Below are positions 32,907 to 33,490 of a DNA stretch of 33,490 nucleotides, piece after piece. Source of the stretch: an uncultured bacterium. Lineage in GTDB: Bacteria; Bacillota_I; Bacilli_A; RFN20; CAG-826. The notes beneath the pieces are model-generated. The model saw nothing but the letters and a program-made list of their open reading frames with translations. It searched no databases and was not told where the DNA came from. Every line of letters starts with the position of its first letter. The first letter of the stretch is position 1. The stretch spans positions 1 to 33,490 of the forward strand of contig CASFRI010000059.1 of NCBI GenBank assembly GCA_949297055.1. Reading direction: 5' to 3'. The position numbers were made by a program, and so were the translations under genes.

Positions 32907-33191
32907 ATGTTATTCATTCTAAATCTACAACTCTTTGCTTCGAAAAAAGGTGTCGGCTCGACTAAGAACGGTCGTGATTCAGTCTCTAAAAGACTCGGAA
33001 TGAAAAAGGCTGATGGCCAAGTAATTAAAGCCGGTCAAATCATCTATCGTCAAAGAGGCACAAAAATTTATCCAGGGACGAACACGATGAAAGGTGGAGA
33101 TGATACAATCTTCGCTACCGCAAGCGGTGTCGTGCGTTATGAAAGAGTCGGAAAATCTCGCACGAAAGTTTCCGTCATCGTCGCTGCTTAA
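32907..33191 (+). CDS. rpmA: 50S ribosomal protein L27, with a Prp-cleaved leader
   Basis: 94 residues. The first 11 ([11 protein letters not shown]) form the extension found in Firmicutes; the [11 protein letters not shown] junction fits Prp cleavage after FA. Mature sequence [14 protein letters not shown] and [11 protein letters not shown] are typical of L27. Starts 5 bases after prp, with GAGAGGAG just upstream. A terminator follows. Confidence 0.98.
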   Translation: MLFILNLQLFASKKGVGSTKNGRDSVSKRLGMKKADGQVIKAGQIIYRQRGTKIYPGTNTMKGGDDTIFATASGVVRYERVGKSRTKVSVIVAA

Positions 33192-33217
33192 TCGCTATTT
33201 CGTATCAGTTTAGAATT

Positions 33218-33240
33218 AAAAGGCCCTATGGCCTTTTTTT
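33218..33240 (+). terminator. terminator of the rplU-prp-rpmA operon
   Basis: AAAAGGCC and GGCCTTTT around CTAT, ending in a run of T. Confidence 0.9.
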
Positions 33241-33296
33241 GTATTTTAATTAATGTATTTCTTTTCTTGTCTTATTCCCTTTAGTCATTTAATTAA

Positions 33297-33490
<194 letters not shown>

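Overview
The window reads as a chromosomal core segment of a low-GC relative of the Firmicutes/Mollicutes, most like a Mollicutes-affiliated or gut 'RF39-type' Bacilli lineage. Three things support this. The genes are AT-rich and mostly start after AGGAGG-type ribosome binding sites. Aminoacyl-tRNA synthetase operons carry T-box leaders. Gene order recalls mycoplasmas: mraZ-rsmH-small ORF-(ftsA)-ftsZ with no murein genes between, a helical protein before tig-lon, and rplU-prp-rpmA before obg. The genetic code looks standard: TGA ends lon and rluD, and Trp is TGG in intact genes. The exact taxon cannot be fixed from this window.

Layout. 1-5558 (+): a Phe T-box leader, then pheS-pheT-yceD and a HasB-like UDP-glucose dehydrogenase, closed by a terminator. 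5682-7473 (+): an MraZ-regulated promoter with direct-repeat operator boxes, then mraZ, rsmH and a small secreted or membrane protein in the ftsL position. 7539-9961 (+): ftsA-ftsZ. 9946-14590 (+): an Ile T-box, ileS interrupted by an in-frame TAA, lspA and an rluD-type pseudouridine synthase. 14567-16999 (-): rnhC and a secreted Big2/metallo-beta-lactamase lipoprotein, divergent from uvrC (+, 17066-18829). Next come tRNA-Arg(UCU), a decayed AAA ATPase remnant, a helical-repeat protein, and tig-lon-engB. 24701-26212 is an accessory island holding an AbiEi/AbiEii toxin-antitoxin pair, flanked by two nearly identical terminators. It is followed by a broken membrane-protein gene (26277-26824). 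26844-30636 (+): a Val T-box, valS, a 60-residue hydrophobic peptide gene and radC. A minus-strand NAD-dependent epimerase follows, then cdd, an L21-leader-controlled rplU-prp-rpmA operon, and the start of obg at the right edge.

The genes mainly serve translation (synthetases, rRNA methylation and pseudouridylation, ribosomal proteins and their processing, ribosome-associated GTPases and chaperone), cell division, DNA repair and proteolysis. The accessory content is small and partly decaying: the AAA remnant and the pseudogene beside abiE. The observations most worth a second look are: (1) the single-codon TAA interruption of ileS; (2) the AbiE module between duplicated terminators next to a gene broken by two homopolymer insertions and a nonsense codon; (3) a group of genes whose -10 boxes lie so close to the ATG that their mRNAs should be leaderless or nearly so; (4) a dcw cluster stripped of murein genes, with an FtsA lacking an evident C-terminal membrane helix; (5) a bacteriocin-like small peptide gene with a very strong ribosome binding site. 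I found no CRISPR array, insertion sequence, prophage or clearly new multi-gene system.
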